The position numbers were made by a program, and so were the translations under genes. This document shows, in pieces, positions 12,311 to 23,518 of a stretch of 64,000 nt of DNA. The stretch is taken from NCBI GenBank assembly GCA_001970955.1, contig MPUH01000194.1, positions 1-64,000 on the forward strand, written 5' to 3'. Source of the DNA: Stentor coeruleus. Lineage: Eukaryota; Ciliophora; Heterotrichea; Heterotrichida; Stentoridae. The notes below the pieces were generated by a model that searched no databases, had not been told where the DNA came from, and saw only the letters and a list, made by a program, of their open reading frames with translations. How positions within the stretch are numbered: the stretch's first letter is position 1; each line of letters opens with the position of its first letter.

Positions 12311-13813
12311 ATGAAGCAAACAGAAAAGTGGTATGTAGGATACTTTTTCACTATTAATAGCATTATAGGTGCTGGGATTCTCGCAATACCTTGGGCTTAT
12401 TGCACAGCTGGATGGGCTTTGGGAATAACCTGCCAAATAGTGATTTTGATACTATCATATTCTGCCTCTTACCTTATGCTTTCCTTATGGAGTAGAACAC
12501 ATGCTATAGTTGATCTTATTGAGTCAGGAGTTTCAGTATCCAAAGTTCAATTCAAGGATATATTTTCAGCTGATTCATCAAAGAATTATATTGACTCTGA
12601 AAATGAGATAGACGATATAAAACCTTTAATAGAAAATCGACACTTTGATCTGTATGAAATGATCAAACTCACAATTAGCCCATTCATGTCGAAATTTCTT
12701 GTCATAGCCTATATCTTTGCCCAAACTCCAGCTCTAGCTGGATACTTCTCAGTCTTTGCCATATCTCTATCTTCAAACGTGCCAATCTTAGGTTTTACAT
12801 GCAATCTCTACGATTATGACTCTTTTTTCAATGAATGCAGAGTATTATACTGGGCTTATATGACAATATTTGCAGCTTTTTTGATTTTCCTAGCTTTTTT
12901 TGACATAACTGAACAAAGATGGATGCAAGGGACTTTAACACTTTTTAGATTTCTTGTAATAGCAATATTTGCAGTAACTACAATTTATGCTATTGCTAGT
13001 GACTCAGAGCTTGAAGATGATGGAAATAACAATGCAAATCCTGAGATATTTAATGGTAAGCACATTGGAAGAATATTTTTTATCCTTTGCTTCGCGTCTT
13101 TATATGAAAATATAATTCCTACAACAATGAGCTTTGTTGAGAATAAAAGTACTAATCTGCCTAAAGTCCTTAATTTTGCTATTTTAACCTTTAATGGGAT
13201 TTATATACTTGTTGGAGTGCTTTTGTGTTTTGCTCTTGAAGATCCTGAAGAAATGGCCACACTTAATTGGCGTGATTATTCTGCAGGGTCATCACAAAGC
13301 TCTCGATCATGGTGGACATATATTATAGCTTATATAGTAGTATTGCTTCCTGCTTTAGATATTTTAAGCTCTTTTCCTATAGTATGTTGGAATTACTCAG
13401 ATAATATCATGAGCATTTTCCATGGTCATGATTCAGATAGAAAAAATGATAAAGTAAGCTTTATGTAGAGTATTAGGTTTATGTTTAGACTTTCAATGAT
13501 CTTATCCTCATTTATGATAGCTTTCTTTTTTTATGAACTTGGATTAATTTTGGAGATTTCAGGAGCTTTCGTATTGTTACTTAGTGGGTTTTTTATTCCG
13601 ATTGGAGCTTTGGCTGCACAGAAGATTATTAAGAGCAAGTCTGAATATGATTTCAAAAATAATAGGCTTGTGGCTTTGACTACAATAGTATTTTCTGTTG
13701 TCATGTTTGAAGGTGCTTTCAAAAATAATAGGCTTGTGGCTTTGACTACAATAGTATTTTCTGTTTTCATGTTTGTAGGGTGCTTTATTTTCTTAGGGTT
13801 CTCAGAGAGTTAA
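12311..13813 (+). CDS. Amino-acid transporter, AAAP family, copy 2 with internal duplication
   Basis: A close tandem paralogue of the gene at 10771, with exons 12311-13453 and 13469-13813 and about 495 aa. The same Ile-Gly-x-Gly motif (IIGAGILAIPWAY) starts the first helix. It differs from copy 1 by a 66-bp in-frame tandem duplication near its 3' end, which repeats FKNNRLVALTTIVFSV as a second hydrophobic segment. An extra membrane span there would move the C-terminus to the other side of the membrane; alternatively the added segment may lie along the membrane or be excluded. It ends at TAA. Function is assigned from the family only. Confidence 0.87.
13454..13468 (+). other. 15-nt intron
   Basis: GTAAGCTTTATGTAG carries the stop that otherwise splits the frame. 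It occupies the same position as the intron in the upstream paralogue. Confidence 0.93.
13652..13783 (+). repeat. 66-bp in-frame tandem duplication in transporter copy 2
   Basis: Bases 13652-13717 and 13718-13783 are near-identical, differing at several positions (for example GTTGTC versus GTTTTC). There is no N between them, unlike the assembly duplicates. The paralogue at 10771 has one copy. Confidence 0.9.
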
Positions 13814-15756
13814 TATTTATGACTTACTTTTTAATAATATCATGTGTTTTATATAGTTAAATGAGATTAATATTATTTTAAATTTAGGCTTTGCTATTAA
13901 AATTGCCACTTCATCTATAAAATCATCATCCTAAACAAATTTATTCGTTAATATCTCACTTGTAAATACTAGAAGTCTTATATTATCATTAGCAATATAA
14001 AAATCAGCTAAAATTTAGATGTGTATTAAAATAATAGTAGTATAACTGATAGAAACCATTACTAATAACTCATTTCGCTATTTTACAGTAGCTATTATAT
14101 TTTCCCTTGAATAAATATCTAAAATCAGCGAAGAAAATATCTGATATAAAGCTTGATAAAAAAATCTGGGAATTTAACAATAGAATATAAAGTATATAGA
14201 TTATTTAAATAATAATTATTATGATACAAAATCTACAGTCAATACTCCATATTAATATTCATTATAAATAAACGATCTAGCTTTTAATTATTTAAATATT
14301 TAAAATGGTTTAGTCAAAACTTTATAATTAAAAATAAGGGGTTGTGCACGCTGATGGTTAAATCAATTATTTTTGTATATTGGAACGTGGAATGATGAAA
14401 AAAATAAGTTATAATCATATTTTTATCTATAATTTAATTGTGAAAACCTTTTTTGCTTTAACTACTATAAATAATGATGCAAATATTTACTGTATATTAT
14501 TAAAAAATACTATTTTTGCATCGTGATATTTTTCAACAACCAAATAAGAAAATTTGTAGATATAGTTGCTATGCTAGTTTAAATTAAATATTTAGCATAA
14601 GAAGCTTATAATAAATACATTTTAAAAATATAACTTATAATTATGGACTATGCATTGAAGGGTAATAAGTAGATAATTGGTTAGAATATGGATAATAGTA
14701 ATTGAAATAATTAGGTTTTAAATTAAGAAGTGATAACAATTGTAAATTAATAGAAATGCTTAATTCCTATCTAGGAAATTAGTTATGTTTTGGGACTATT
14801 AAAATTGGTTATATGCTATCATATTAGATATTTATGCTATTGACGCTTCATAAACCAATATATATAACAATAGAGAAGTATGTAAATTCGATTAATAACA
14901 AAGTTAAAGCTAAATAATAATATTATAAGTTAAGAATAAATTTATAATTCAAAATGAGCAATTTATTTGCTCAATCATTTAAATGCTAAAAATAAAGATG
15001 TAAGAAAGTACTTAGATTTGGGTAATATTTTTTATAGAATTTTTTTATTTGCAAAGTTTTATTCTTAGTTAAAAACCATAAATATTTTATACCAATTTTC
15101 ATCATTTAAATTTTTGGATAAGCATCTGGTACTGATTATATGAATCAGTCACTATTTATAAGTATTTTGTTAGTAAATAATGCTTAAAATAAGAAATGAT
15201 AATTATAAGTTATAAAAATAATTATAATTAGCTATATGTTATGCTATGCTATTTGTTAAGGGGTGTAGAGTTTACAGTTAAGGAACCCTATTTAAGAATT
15301 AGCTATATAAATAATATCTTAAACAGTAATCAGTAATTTACAGACCGAGAATTTAAAACTTTTATTTACTTAAAAAAATTTAATGAAATAAATTCAATTA
15401 TTTAATAGCATCGTAGGATACTAGAAGTTGAATTAATTAAGCTTGTATTAAATAAGTTATATTATAAGAGTTAAGATCTAAAATATGACTTTTAAGCTGA
15501 TTTTCTTAGTTAATTTTGAAAAATCTCAATTAAAGTTGCAAAGCTATTTTTCTAGACAGAAAATTAAAATTAATATTAAAATGCATAAAACTTAGAATCG
15601 TATTATTAAAATGCATAAAACTTAGAATCGTATTATTATAAGGAGGACTTATTTTAAGAACTCCATTCATAAAGATTTTATATTACTTAGCTAATAAATA
15701 ACAAATGTTTAAATTTTATCTCCAAAATCAAATGCATAAATCTAGGCTGATTGTAA
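13814..15756. other. Long non-coding AT-rich region
   Basis: Almost 2 kb with no open frame of note on either strand and no RNA signal. It contains only the 30-bp repeat listed separately. Confidence 0.6.
15574..15633. repeat. 30-bp perfect tandem repeat, two copies
   Basis: The unit TATTAAAATGCATAAAACTT and the following ten bases occur at 15574-15603 and 15604-15633. Confidence 0.85.
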
Positions 15757-15864
15757 CTAAAATTGCTTAGTTTCATGTTCGGTAGCATTTAGTCCTCCAA
15801 ATTTGTCCATAACAACTGTAGTCTGTTTTTCGATTTTTAATACAATATCCTTGCTCATCTTCAT
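15757..15864 (-). other. Short coding-like remnant (35 aa)
   Basis: The minus-strand frame from ATG at 15864 to TAG at 15757 encodes a protein-like helix (KDIVLKIEKQTTVVMDKFGG). It stays protein-like upstream of the ATG until a stop near 15885. It is GC-richer than its surroundings. It could be a tiny gene, the last piece of a lost gene, or chance. No family recognised. Confidence 0.25.
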
Positions 15865-15914
15865 TCTATTGAAGATATCTATGCATTCTTAGGAAGCATC
15901 TAAGTTAGGATCGA

Positions 15915-17426
15915 ATGTTTCTCACCAATAATAATGAACTCTTATCGATATATATGGAAGCCAAATGCAAAGGGAAATATATTCCTCCTCACAAAAGAGG
16001 ACTTATAGCCTCCGAAACACAGACTTCTAAATTCGAAGCTTTTATAAATAAAAAAGATTCAGAATCAGCAGAAAGTTCATGGGGAAGACGTGATAGAAGA
16101 AATGGATTATTAGATACCAAAATCTTAACTGAGACTGAAGCTTTTTTTTCACAGGTGAAACTGGAAAGTGAAGGTTTTGAAGAAAACATGCCAATAGATA
16201 TCAGCGAGAATTTCCCAGAAATGACTAGTTTCGAAGATTGTGAAGTTCATCAGACTCTATTAGAAAATATCAAAAAACTCCGTTATAATAAACCTACACC
16301 TATTCAAAAGTATTCAATACCCGTATCTTTACAACGAAGGGATCTCATGGCTTGTGCCCAGACTGGTTCAGGTAAAACTGCAGCATATTTGTTCCCAATA
16401 GTAGCCAAGATGCTAAATGATGGTCCTCCTCAATCACAAACTACAGTTCGTGGAGCAGTTCCAGTTAGTCTGATAATGGCTCCAACAAGAGAACTTTCTA
16501 TACAGATTTATGAAGAAGCACTTAAGTTTACTTATAGAACTGGGATAAGAGTTGTTGTAGTCTATGGAGGGGCAGATCCTAAAATCCAGTCAAGAGAACT
16601 TGACCGAGGTGCTGATATTATAGTCGCTACACCTGGTAGACTTATAGATTTCACTAATCGTGGAAGGATAACCTTAAATTTAGTCAAGTATCTGATATTA
16701 GATGAGGCAGATAGAATGTTAGATATGGGTTTTGAACCTCAGATAGTCATGATTCTTGAAAAAATGAACAAAGTTAGAGAAACAGGCATGTTTTCAGCGA
16801 CATTCCCACAAAGCATACAATTATTGGCTGCTGATTTGATGAAAGATTATATTTTTTTGTCTGTAGGAAGGGTTGGGTCAACTACAGATAACATCACCCA
16901 AAAACTGTTTATGGTAGATGAAAATGAAAAGAGAGAAATTCTTAATCAACAAATTAAAGATATAAAAGGACTTATATTGATATTTGTTGAGACTAAAAGA
17001 TCAGCTGATTTTCTTTGTGAGTATTTGAGGAGAATGGATTATGGATGTACAACTTTACATGGAGATAGAACACAGCCTGAGAGAGAAAAAGCTTTAAGTG
17101 ACTTTAAACATGAAAGGTATAATATTTTGGTAGCTACAGATATTGCGGCAAGAGGACTTGATATACCAAATGTGAATTGTGTAATAAACTTTGACACGCC
17201 TAATAATATTGAAGATTATGTGCATAGGATTGGAAGGACTGGACGTATTGGGAAGAAAGGGATTGCCATATCTTTTATCAATGAGAAAAATAAACCTGTA
17301 GTCAAAGAACTTTATAGTCTACTTTACGAGTGTAATCAGGAGATTCCAGAATGGTTTGAGGACTTTTACAACTCACTTGTAATAAAAAAGCCGAAAGCGA
17401 AAAGAATTTATAGAAATTTTAACTAG
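15915..17426 (+). CDS. DEAD-box ATP-dependent RNA helicase, DDX3/Ded1/Vasa type
   Basis: All helicase motifs are present in order: Q motif (PTPIQKYSIP), I (AQTGSGKTA), Ia (PTRELS), Ib (TPGRL), II (DEAD), III (SAT), IV (LIFVET), V (ARGLD) and VI (HRIGRTGR). The N-terminus has KYIPPHKRG, a short motif typical of Ded1/DDX3 proteins that function in translation initiation. The 503-aa length is short for DDX3 because the low-complexity tails are reduced. The first ATG is at 15915, but a second at 15954 gives a start two codons before the conserved region and is equally plausible. It ends at TAG, 45 bp from the convergent CK2 beta gene. Acts on cytoplasmic mRNA by family knowledge. Confidence 0.93.
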   Translation: MFLTNNNELLSIYMEAKCKGKYIPPHKRGLIASETQTSKFEAFINKKDSESAESSWGRRDRRNGLLDTKILTETEAFFSQVKLESEGFEENMPIDISENFPEMTSFEDCEVHQTLLENIKKLRYNKPTPIQKYSIPVSLQRRDLMACAQTGSGKTAAYLFPIVAKMLNDGPPQSQTTVRGAVPVSLIMAPTRELSIQIYEEALKFTYRTGIRVVVVYGGADPKIQSRELDRGADIIVATPGRLIDFTNRGRITLNLVKYLILDEADRMLDMGFEPQIVMILEKMNKVRETGMFSATFPQSIQLLAADLMKDYIFLSVGRVGSTTDNITQKLFMVDENEKREILNQQIKDIKGLILIFVETKRSADFLCEYLRRMDYGCTTLHGDRTQPEREKALSDFKHERYNILVATDIAARGLDIPNVNCVINFDTPNNIEDYVHRIGRTGRIGKKGIAISFINEKNKPVVKELYSLLYECNQEIPEWFEDFYNSLVIKKPKAKRIYRNFN

Positions 17427-17470
17427 ATAAGTCATTTACTCCGAAAACAATTATAGGCCTATTAATTTAC

Positions 17471-18163
17471 CTATACTATTTCTGTCCTATATTTGGTTTC
17501 GCATTTTTCCGCATAAAGTCCTCTGCCATTATGGACTTTAAATCCTGATATTTTTGGCACATACTTATTATGATCTTGCAAAGGGTACATATCAGGGTAA
17601 CTTTGTAGTAAAATATGTGGAAAAGAGTTCCCAAAATATGCTCCATCCATTTCAACATTTCGATCTTTAGGATAATAAACATCTTGACAACGAGGACAAA
17701 ATACTTTTACTCTAGAAGTTCTAATATCATTAGACATACCTATAGGAATAACATTATGCCTTTCACAAAGTACTCTAGAACATGATCCAAACCTTCCAGC
17801 TAAATATTTTTCTCTCATAATAGCTAATCCAGGAGGAGTTTGGATAAAGCGCGCATGGATCATACCATAAAGGTCTGTACAGCTCTGATAAAGCTCTAGA
17901 AATTGCTCATCTTGTAAATCTTGCTCACTTGGTATTGATCCTGATATAATTTGCGTTAAGGCTTCAGAATAATTTGGTATTTTAGACTTGAATCCATATA
18001 AATTTGAACTGTCATGAATAAATTCTTCAGATACTTCAGCTAGGAACTCGTGACCTTCAAGAGAACAGAACCATTGAATCCATCCATTTTCTGAGGATTC
18101 TTCTTCTTCATTCATCTCGTAGTCACCTTCACTCTGGGACATGGATGAATCTTCGTCTGACAT
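17471..18163 (-). CDS. CSNK2B: Casein kinase 2 regulatory (beta) subunit
   Basis: The 230-aa product aligns along its length with CK2 beta. It has an acidic Ser-rich N-terminus, the segment NGWIQWFCSLEGHEFLAEV, the acidic-loop region, a zinc ribbon with cysteines in GSCSRVLC and FCPRC, and the block MDGAYFGNSFPHILL. The C-terminal helix end ISGFKVHN also matches. The subunit dimerises through the zinc ribbon and binds two catalytic alpha subunits, shaping substrate choice in nucleus and cytoplasm. The usual first CxxxxC pair reads CSRVLC rather than CPRVYC, keeping both ligands. It ends at TAG. Confidence 0.96.
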   Translation of the reverse strand: MSDEDSSMSQSEGDYEMNEEEESSENGWIQWFCSLEGHEFLAEVSEEFIHDSSNLYGFKSKIPNYSEALTQIISGSIPSEQDLQDEQFLELYQSCTDLYGMIHARFIQTPPGLAIMREKYLAGRFGSCSRVLCERHNVIPIGMSNDIRTSRVKVFCPRCQDVYYPKDRNVEMDGAYFGNSFPHILLQSYPDMYPLQDHNKYVPKISGFKVHNGRGLYAEKCETKYRTEIV

Positions 18164-19134
18164 TTTGTATTGTTTAGAGAATGATAAAGAGATAATGGAG
18201 ATTTTAATGAGATAAATTTTTTATATGGTTTAAGAGTTTTTTTTAGGTCTGTGGTGGAGGTTATGGAATTTTTATTTTTAAGGAACGAGGGATGGTGTAG
18301 GAAGAGTCAGTAGTAGGAGGAAAATAATGGGATTAAAAGGAGAGTTGATAAAGATTAGAAGGGTTTTGGAGATTAGGATTTAAAGTATTTGTGGAAGATA
18401 ACATTCTAGAGTGAGAAAAACTTTGAGAGATTTTTTTTGATATAATCCTATATTTTTATGCAAAAAACAAATTTTTTCTTATCTTTTTGTGGGGTTATCA
18501 TAAAACTTCACTTGTTTCTTCTTGATGCACTTTTTTGGCTTATCAAAATCTACTTATTAGCCTAATCACAACTAAGATAATATTTTTAGCTTATCCGCCT
18601 AAATAAAGCTCAACTTATCATCAAAATACATAAAAGCCAGCAGCCAAAAACTTTATCGATTCCTTTCGAATAAGCAACCATTTTTTAGTTGGTGGTTGTA
18701 AAATCCTCTAGAATTCTCTTAGGCCCTTTGATTCTCGAGTCTCTTGCATTTTTAATAATTTTCTAGCAGTATGTATTATAGTTATAAACCTTGACTTACT
18801 AATCAAGTTCTTACCAATAAAAAAAGTCATGATCCCATATCAAAGCCTTTAGCGGGTTGGATATGAATTAGAGACATACTAAAACCTTAAGCAATGTAAC
18901 TTGGGCTACAGCTCTAGATTTAACATAATCATTTATCACTCCCATGATCTTTACTCTATATTAGCATTTATCTCTTTATAAAAATCAGTATCCAAGTTCA
19001 AAATTTCCCTTCATCAAACTATCTCAAATAAATTCCCATTTCCATTAATCTGCGAGTAATTCGGGCATCACATCAAGACAATCCTGTATCCACTCCATTC
19101 ATACTTAATAATCTAGACAGGGTCCTGCCCTTAA
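18164..19134. other. Spacer with a possible decayed minus-strand gene
   Basis: No intact gene. On the minus strand around 18830-19110 there are short protein-like stretches such as WIQDCLDVMPELLAD and INDYVKSRAVAQVTLLKVLV, split by stops and frame changes. They may be remnants of a helical-repeat protein, but no family can be named. Confidence 0.35.
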
Positions 19135-19557
19135 TTACTCTACTTGAGCAGTGCATTCTCTTGCAAAATGTCCTGTCTTTTGGCACTTAAAGCACTTTTT
19201 CTCATCTCCTCTGTCATCCCTTTCCCTCCTTTTTCTCCTATCACAATCCCTAGAAATATGACCCGCCTCACCACAATTATAACAACTTTTCGCTCCTCTA
19301 GAATCAGGTCTTCTCCCATGATTACTCTCAGAATTCCCATATTGATTTCTAGGCCTTGAAGAGCCTTGTTCAGGTCTTGTATCTGGCTTATCACAATTTC
19401 TTGCTATATGCTCACTACTACCGCATTTGTGACATTTAGGTGCTTCAGTGCAGTCTTTTTTTTGATGTCCGGATTTGTGGCAGTTATAGCAGAGGTTCTC
19501 AGCAAGGTGACAACTTCGAGCCATGTGTCCAGCTTCTCCGCACTTATAGCAATTCAT
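19135..19557 (-). CDS. CNBP: CCHC zinc-knuckle nucleic-acid-binding protein (CNBP/Gis2 type)
   Basis: A 140-aa protein with five CX2CX4HX4C knuckles: CYKCGEAGHMARSC at residue 3, CYNCHKSGHQKKDC, CHKCGSSEHIARNC, then after an Arg/Gly/Asn linker CYNCGEAGHISRDC and CFKCQKTGHFAREC. CNBP and yeast Gis2 have seven or so knuckles and bind G-rich single-stranded DNA or mRNA and ribosomes. This shorter form with an RGG-like linker after knuckle 3 fits the same role. Retroelement Gag proteins also carry knuckles but usually one or two, with no other Gag parts here. It ends at TAA and is GC-richer than its flanks. Confidence 0.9.
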   Translation of the reverse strand: MNCYKCGEAGHMARSCHLAENLCYNCHKSGHQKKDCTEAPKCHKCGSSEHIARNCDKPDTRPEQGSSRPRNQYGNSESNHGRRPDSRGAKSCYNCGEAGHISRDCDRRKRRERDDRGDEKKCFKCQKTGHFARECTAQVE

Positions 19558-20046
19558 TTATATGATAAAATTTTCATTTTTTTGTTTGCCTAAGAGGGGA
19601 GAGATTGATTGAAATATGAAAAATTATGGAATTAGGAGGCTGAGTATGATAATTTGGGAAAGATAAGGATTTTTTGGATTTTGAAGGTCCGATTATAAAG
19701 TTTTTTTTATATGCTTTGGTTAGATATAAGATTTTAGTTTAGATATTGCTATGAAAAACGGTAAATAAACATATGTTACAGTTTTAGTTGATGAATTTTT
19801 GTTAGGAATGGATAGTTGATTTATATAAGGATTTGGTTAAAAAATACATATTTTAACTATTCGATTTTAATTAAACTTATGCAAACATATAATTTCAGAA
19901 ATTTATATACTCAGATTAATTCTAGGAACAATTTATAACTGTTAGATAAACTTTTTATCTTATTTGCATTTAAGCTAATAGTTTAGCAAAAAATGTATGG
20001 CGCTTTATATACAAAAATTCATGCAGGTAAATATAGCATATAAACA
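19558..20046. other. AT-rich intergenic region between divergent genes
   Basis: It separates the zinc-knuckle gene and the membrane-protein gene, which point away from each other, so it should hold both promoters. No motif is identifiable. Confidence 0.55.
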
Positions 20047-20649
20047 ATGGATAATAATCCAAAAAAAATTGAGAGCAGAGATATAAGAGCTAGCAAAGAT
20101 GATGAAAATACATTTGAAGATATAAAACATATAGCAGATGACTTTGATATTACATCTGAAGAATTTCTTTTAAAATCCCTACTTCGCATTCATTGCTTTT
20201 TTGACAGCCTTATCATTTTAACCGGGATTGTGTCATATTCTGATATATATTCATATCTATCTATTCACAAATCAGATCTTATTATTTTTGCACTTTCTTT
20301 ATTATTTTGCATTATAAGCCTTAGTCTCAGTTTGTATACCCTTATGGTTCTAACAAATTCGCATATTGTATTCCTTAAAAAAATCCTGGCTGGGTTCGTT
20401 TTTAATCTAATAGTGTTTTCAGTAGCTTTTGGGTATATTTATTATAGTTTCTTTGAGAATTCTAAGAAAATTGATAGCATGCATAGCTTTAAAAATATCA
20501 AAAATAACCAAAGAGAATATTATGGAAGGTGCTTTTCTGCTTTGACTTTTATAGTTTTTTTTATTATTGTAGTGGTTTTTCAACTGACTAAGATTTATTT
20601 GGTGTTAAAGGTTATTAAAAGGAGAAAAGTACAAGGATTGGTTAGATAG
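20047..20649 (+). CDS. Four-helix membrane protein of unknown function (200 aa)
   Basis: A charged cytosolic-like N-terminus of about 45 residues is followed by four hydrophobic segments near residues 50-70, 78-105, 115-137 and 165-190. A short loop lies between the third and fourth, and the tail is basic (KVIKRRKVQGLVR). The arrangement resembles small tetraspan proteins, but no signature motif is seen, so no family is claimed. It ends at TAG, with a single exon and no close same-strand neighbour. Confidence 0.65.
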   Translation: MDNNPKKIESRDIRASKDDENTFEDIKHIADDFDITSEEFLLKSLLRIHCFFDSLIILTGIVSYSDIYSYLSIHKSDLIIFALSLLFCIISLSLSLYTLMVLTNSHIVFLKKILAGFVFNLIVFSVAFGYIYYSFFENSKKIDSMHSFKNIKNNQREYYGRCFSALTFIVFFIIVVVFQLTKIYLVLKVIKRRKVQGLVR

Positions 20650-21194
20650 ATAGAATTAAATACTTATAGAAATGATGTTTTAAGTTTAAATTTAAAATAG
20701 AGAAGTAGAGACATGATTATGATAATGTATTGGGAAAATATCGAAATGCTTGTAAAATGTGAACTGAAGGGAGATAAATATTAAGCTATGGTATAAAATT
20801 ATTTGTAAAAAATAAGGCCCTAAATATAGTAATTATAATTTAATAAGCGAATAAAATATTGATTACTTTTGGAAAGTTGGAGAAGATCAAATTTGGAACT
20901 AGTAAGTCAGCATGATTATAAAAAATATTATAAATCTATTATAAACCTATTTTTTTTAAGACTTAAACACTTTCACACAAATTACTGCATAACTTCCAAT
21001 TTCGTTTTTCCTTTCAAAAACATTCAAGCCTAATATTGTATATCATCCATCCTAATACTTCCTATATATATTTTTTAATTATTCTTAATTGAATTTCACA
21101 TAATTTATTAAACTACAATCATCATCATAATTTCATTTATTTTGTATATAAAATACAAGAAAATATTTTGTGTTAAATCAATAACTAATTGAAA
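20650..21194. other. AT-rich spacer
   Basis: No coding or RNA signal seen. Confidence 0.55.
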
Positions 21195-22464
21195 ACTTGC
21201 TAGGTTTTGGAGGGTTTGATAGTTTTATAAGACAAACATTTGAATATATAAATCTCATATGCTATAAAAGTTGACAAAAAAAACGCAAAAATTTTTATAT
21301 ATGATCATGGAGTTACTTGGCCCAAGTTTTAGTAAAATACAGAAGCAGCAAGGGAAATTTTCTTTAAAAAAAAAGTAGTGTCTATACTTATACAAGTTTT
21401 ATATATGCTACAATGCATTCATTCATATGGTATAGTTCATCGTGCTCAACAACTCCTAATAGGCCCAAATAACAATATGTGTTTAGTAGCTACGGTCTTG
21501 CACGCAAATTTATTGTGAAAGGAATACATATTCATTATCAAAGCAATTGCTCAAGTGCCGGAAATTAACATATACTTCTCTCAACAACCACATAGGTTAA
21601 ACTCCAAACCAGAAAGACGATATAAAATCATTAGCTTATATCACCATTTCTTTAATGAATGGAAGACTATCATAGCAGCAATCTTCAAGAATCACTTCAA
21701 GTATCAAATGGAATAATGTATATAAAATAAAATCTACAATAAACTTGTATGAACTCTGTCAGAATTCGTTGTGTTTATCCAATATTCTCGAACTATAGAT
21801 TAACATGAAGTGCCTGATTATGAATATCTTAGAAGACTTATAAAAGGAATAAAGCTATTAAAAACACTCTCGGAACCTATGAAATAAAGTGAGAGCATAA
21901 TAAATGTGATAAACTTATCAGAAGCAGGACCTGAGAGCATAGGAAGCCCTGAGGAGCGATCAAAGCAGAAAAAGTCGCAGAAATTCAAATCTTACATGAT
22001 CAGAAGAAAGTAATTATAATAAGAATTATATGACTTCATTTAATGTCCTTTGAGTTTCCTAGCATTCAGTGGTTTTCGTACTATAGTAAAGAACTCAGAA
22101 TTTCTATAAAGAAAAAGGGCTCAAAGATAGCTGATGATGTCAAGAAAACAAAAACTTTTGAAGCGAAAAATCTAAAGAAATGAATTTTTAGAGCTAAAGC
22201 AAGTCTGAGCCCTCAAGTGAAAAAAAATCAAAATTTCAGATGGCTATAAAGTCTGAAAAACATGTAGAAGGCAATGATGAGCAAATTGATAATATAAAGT
22301 CACTATTATATCTGATTTCTCAAGAACCAATATTCACCCTTATGGACAAGGTTACCAGCGAGAGTATACCAAAGTCTGACCTAATAAAAAAAATTATGTC
22401 CTTTTGCAGGACAACTTTAAAAAAAATCTTAGTAGGCTCCTTGTATAATCTTTACGTAATTTAG
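21195..22464 (+). pseudogene. Decayed casein kinase 1 gene
   Basis: Pieces of a CK1 kinase domain occur in the right order. They are a glycine loop (LGFGGFDSF), the ATP-lysine strand (AIKVDKKNAK), MIMELLGPSFSKI (hinge region typical of CK1), KFSLKKKVV, CIHSYGIVHR, LIGPNNNMC and, after heavy decay, PDYEYLRRLIKG near the end of the domain. The HRD motif has lost its Asp (GIVHRAQQ), DFG is gone, and stops and frame changes are frequent. CK1 kinases are abundant in ciliates, so this is an old inactivated paralogue of a host gene. A last 74-aa frame (22240-22464) stays open but is not recognisable and may be its tail. Confidence 0.82.
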
Positions 22465-22545
22465 TCCATAAGTTTCATTCTTCACTTAGAATCACTAACC
22501 CAATACAACTAAATAACCCTAATCTATACCAATAAACGGATAAAA

Positions 22546-23172
22546 ATGTCGTCAGAGCTCGAGGTTAACCAAGAAAAAGCAGGCCAAGCTTTTGAAGATG
22601 GGATGAACCTCATCCAAGATATCGGTGGGTGGACTGAACTCTCTTCTAATTCTGATATAACTGTTTATCAGAGACCCACTGACTCAGGAATTAATGCAGT
22701 CAAGACTGAAGCTTTTTTCAATAAACCCTTTGCCCAAATGGCTGACTATTGCTGGAATCACTGGAAAGATCTTGAAATGACTTTATGGGATGTAATAAGA
22801 TATATTGACTATCTTAAAGAATATGAAGACGGTAGTAGAATTAGAGTTGAAAGAACTAGAAATTTCGGCCCTGTGTCACCACGTGAAGGGTACTTGTATT
22901 ACTCAAAACAACAGCTTGACGAAAGCACTATTGTGCTCTTGGCTACATCATCGCCTCTTGAGTTCCCAATAACTGCAGATTGTGTTAAAGGAGAGCTAAA
23001 GTTTGGAATTCAGATATTTGAAGCTGTTGCTGGAGATGCGAATAAAACTCATTTGACTACACTTGATCAGGCTGATCCTAAAGGCAGTTTACCAAACTTT
23101 GTCGTCAATGAAGTTAACTTAGACAGAGGGAAGTTTTATGAGGCTTTAGTTAAAAAACTAAAATCGCTATAG
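22546..23172 (+). CDS. START-domain lipid-transfer-like protein (208 aa)
   Basis: The whole protein is one START domain. It has the opening helix and strand (GGWTELSSNSDITVYQRPT), a middle strand run around YEDGSRIRVERTRNFGPVSPRE, then LLATSSPLEFPITADCVKGE and THLTTLDQADPKGSLPNFVVNE, ending in a C-terminal helix that would cap the lipid cavity. Family members bind sterols, phospholipids or ceramide in the cytosol; the ligand cannot be told from sequence. With no targeting region it is like the single-domain STARD4/PCTP class. It ends at TAG. The decayed CK1 gene lies 80 bp upstream on the same strand. Confidence 0.85.
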   Translation: MSSELEVNQEKAGQAFEDGMNLIQDIGGWTELSSNSDITVYQRPTDSGINAVKTEAFFNKPFAQMADYCWNHWKDLEMTLWDVIRYIDYLKEYEDGSRIRVERTRNFGPVSPREGYLYYSKQQLDESTIVLLATSSPLEFPITADCVKGELKFGIQIFEAVAGDANKTHLTTLDQADPKGSLPNFVVNEVNLDRGKFYEALVKKLKSL

Positions 23173-23518
23173 AGATAGTTATTTATGAGAGGATATTTTT
23201 AGATATGGTCAGAAGGATTTTTATAGCTGAAAATCTTAGGATGTTTGAAGTATTTTTGGTAAATTTTTTTGGTTTTGCTGTGAGAATAGGATTAAATTGT
23301 GGAGTAGGGATTTGAGAGGAATCATAATGATTGCCTTATAAATTTCATGTTTGGAAGTATAGTTTAATGCTTTTTAGATGACTCTTTTATATCTAAAATC
23401 GATTATGGAATATAAGAAAGGGTTCACTCTACTAAAATTTGCCATTTAAATTTTGTTTACAAGTTATTTCTATATATAAACTAACTAAAAAGGTTAAAAA
23501 TATTAGACTTAACAAAAA

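Noticed and set aside
19135-19557. Zinc-knuckle gene as a retroelement Gag fragment
   Set aside because: Five regularly spaced knuckles, an RG-rich linker, an intact frame with its own start and stop, and no adjacent reverse transcriptase or terminal repeats; it fits CNBP/Gis2.
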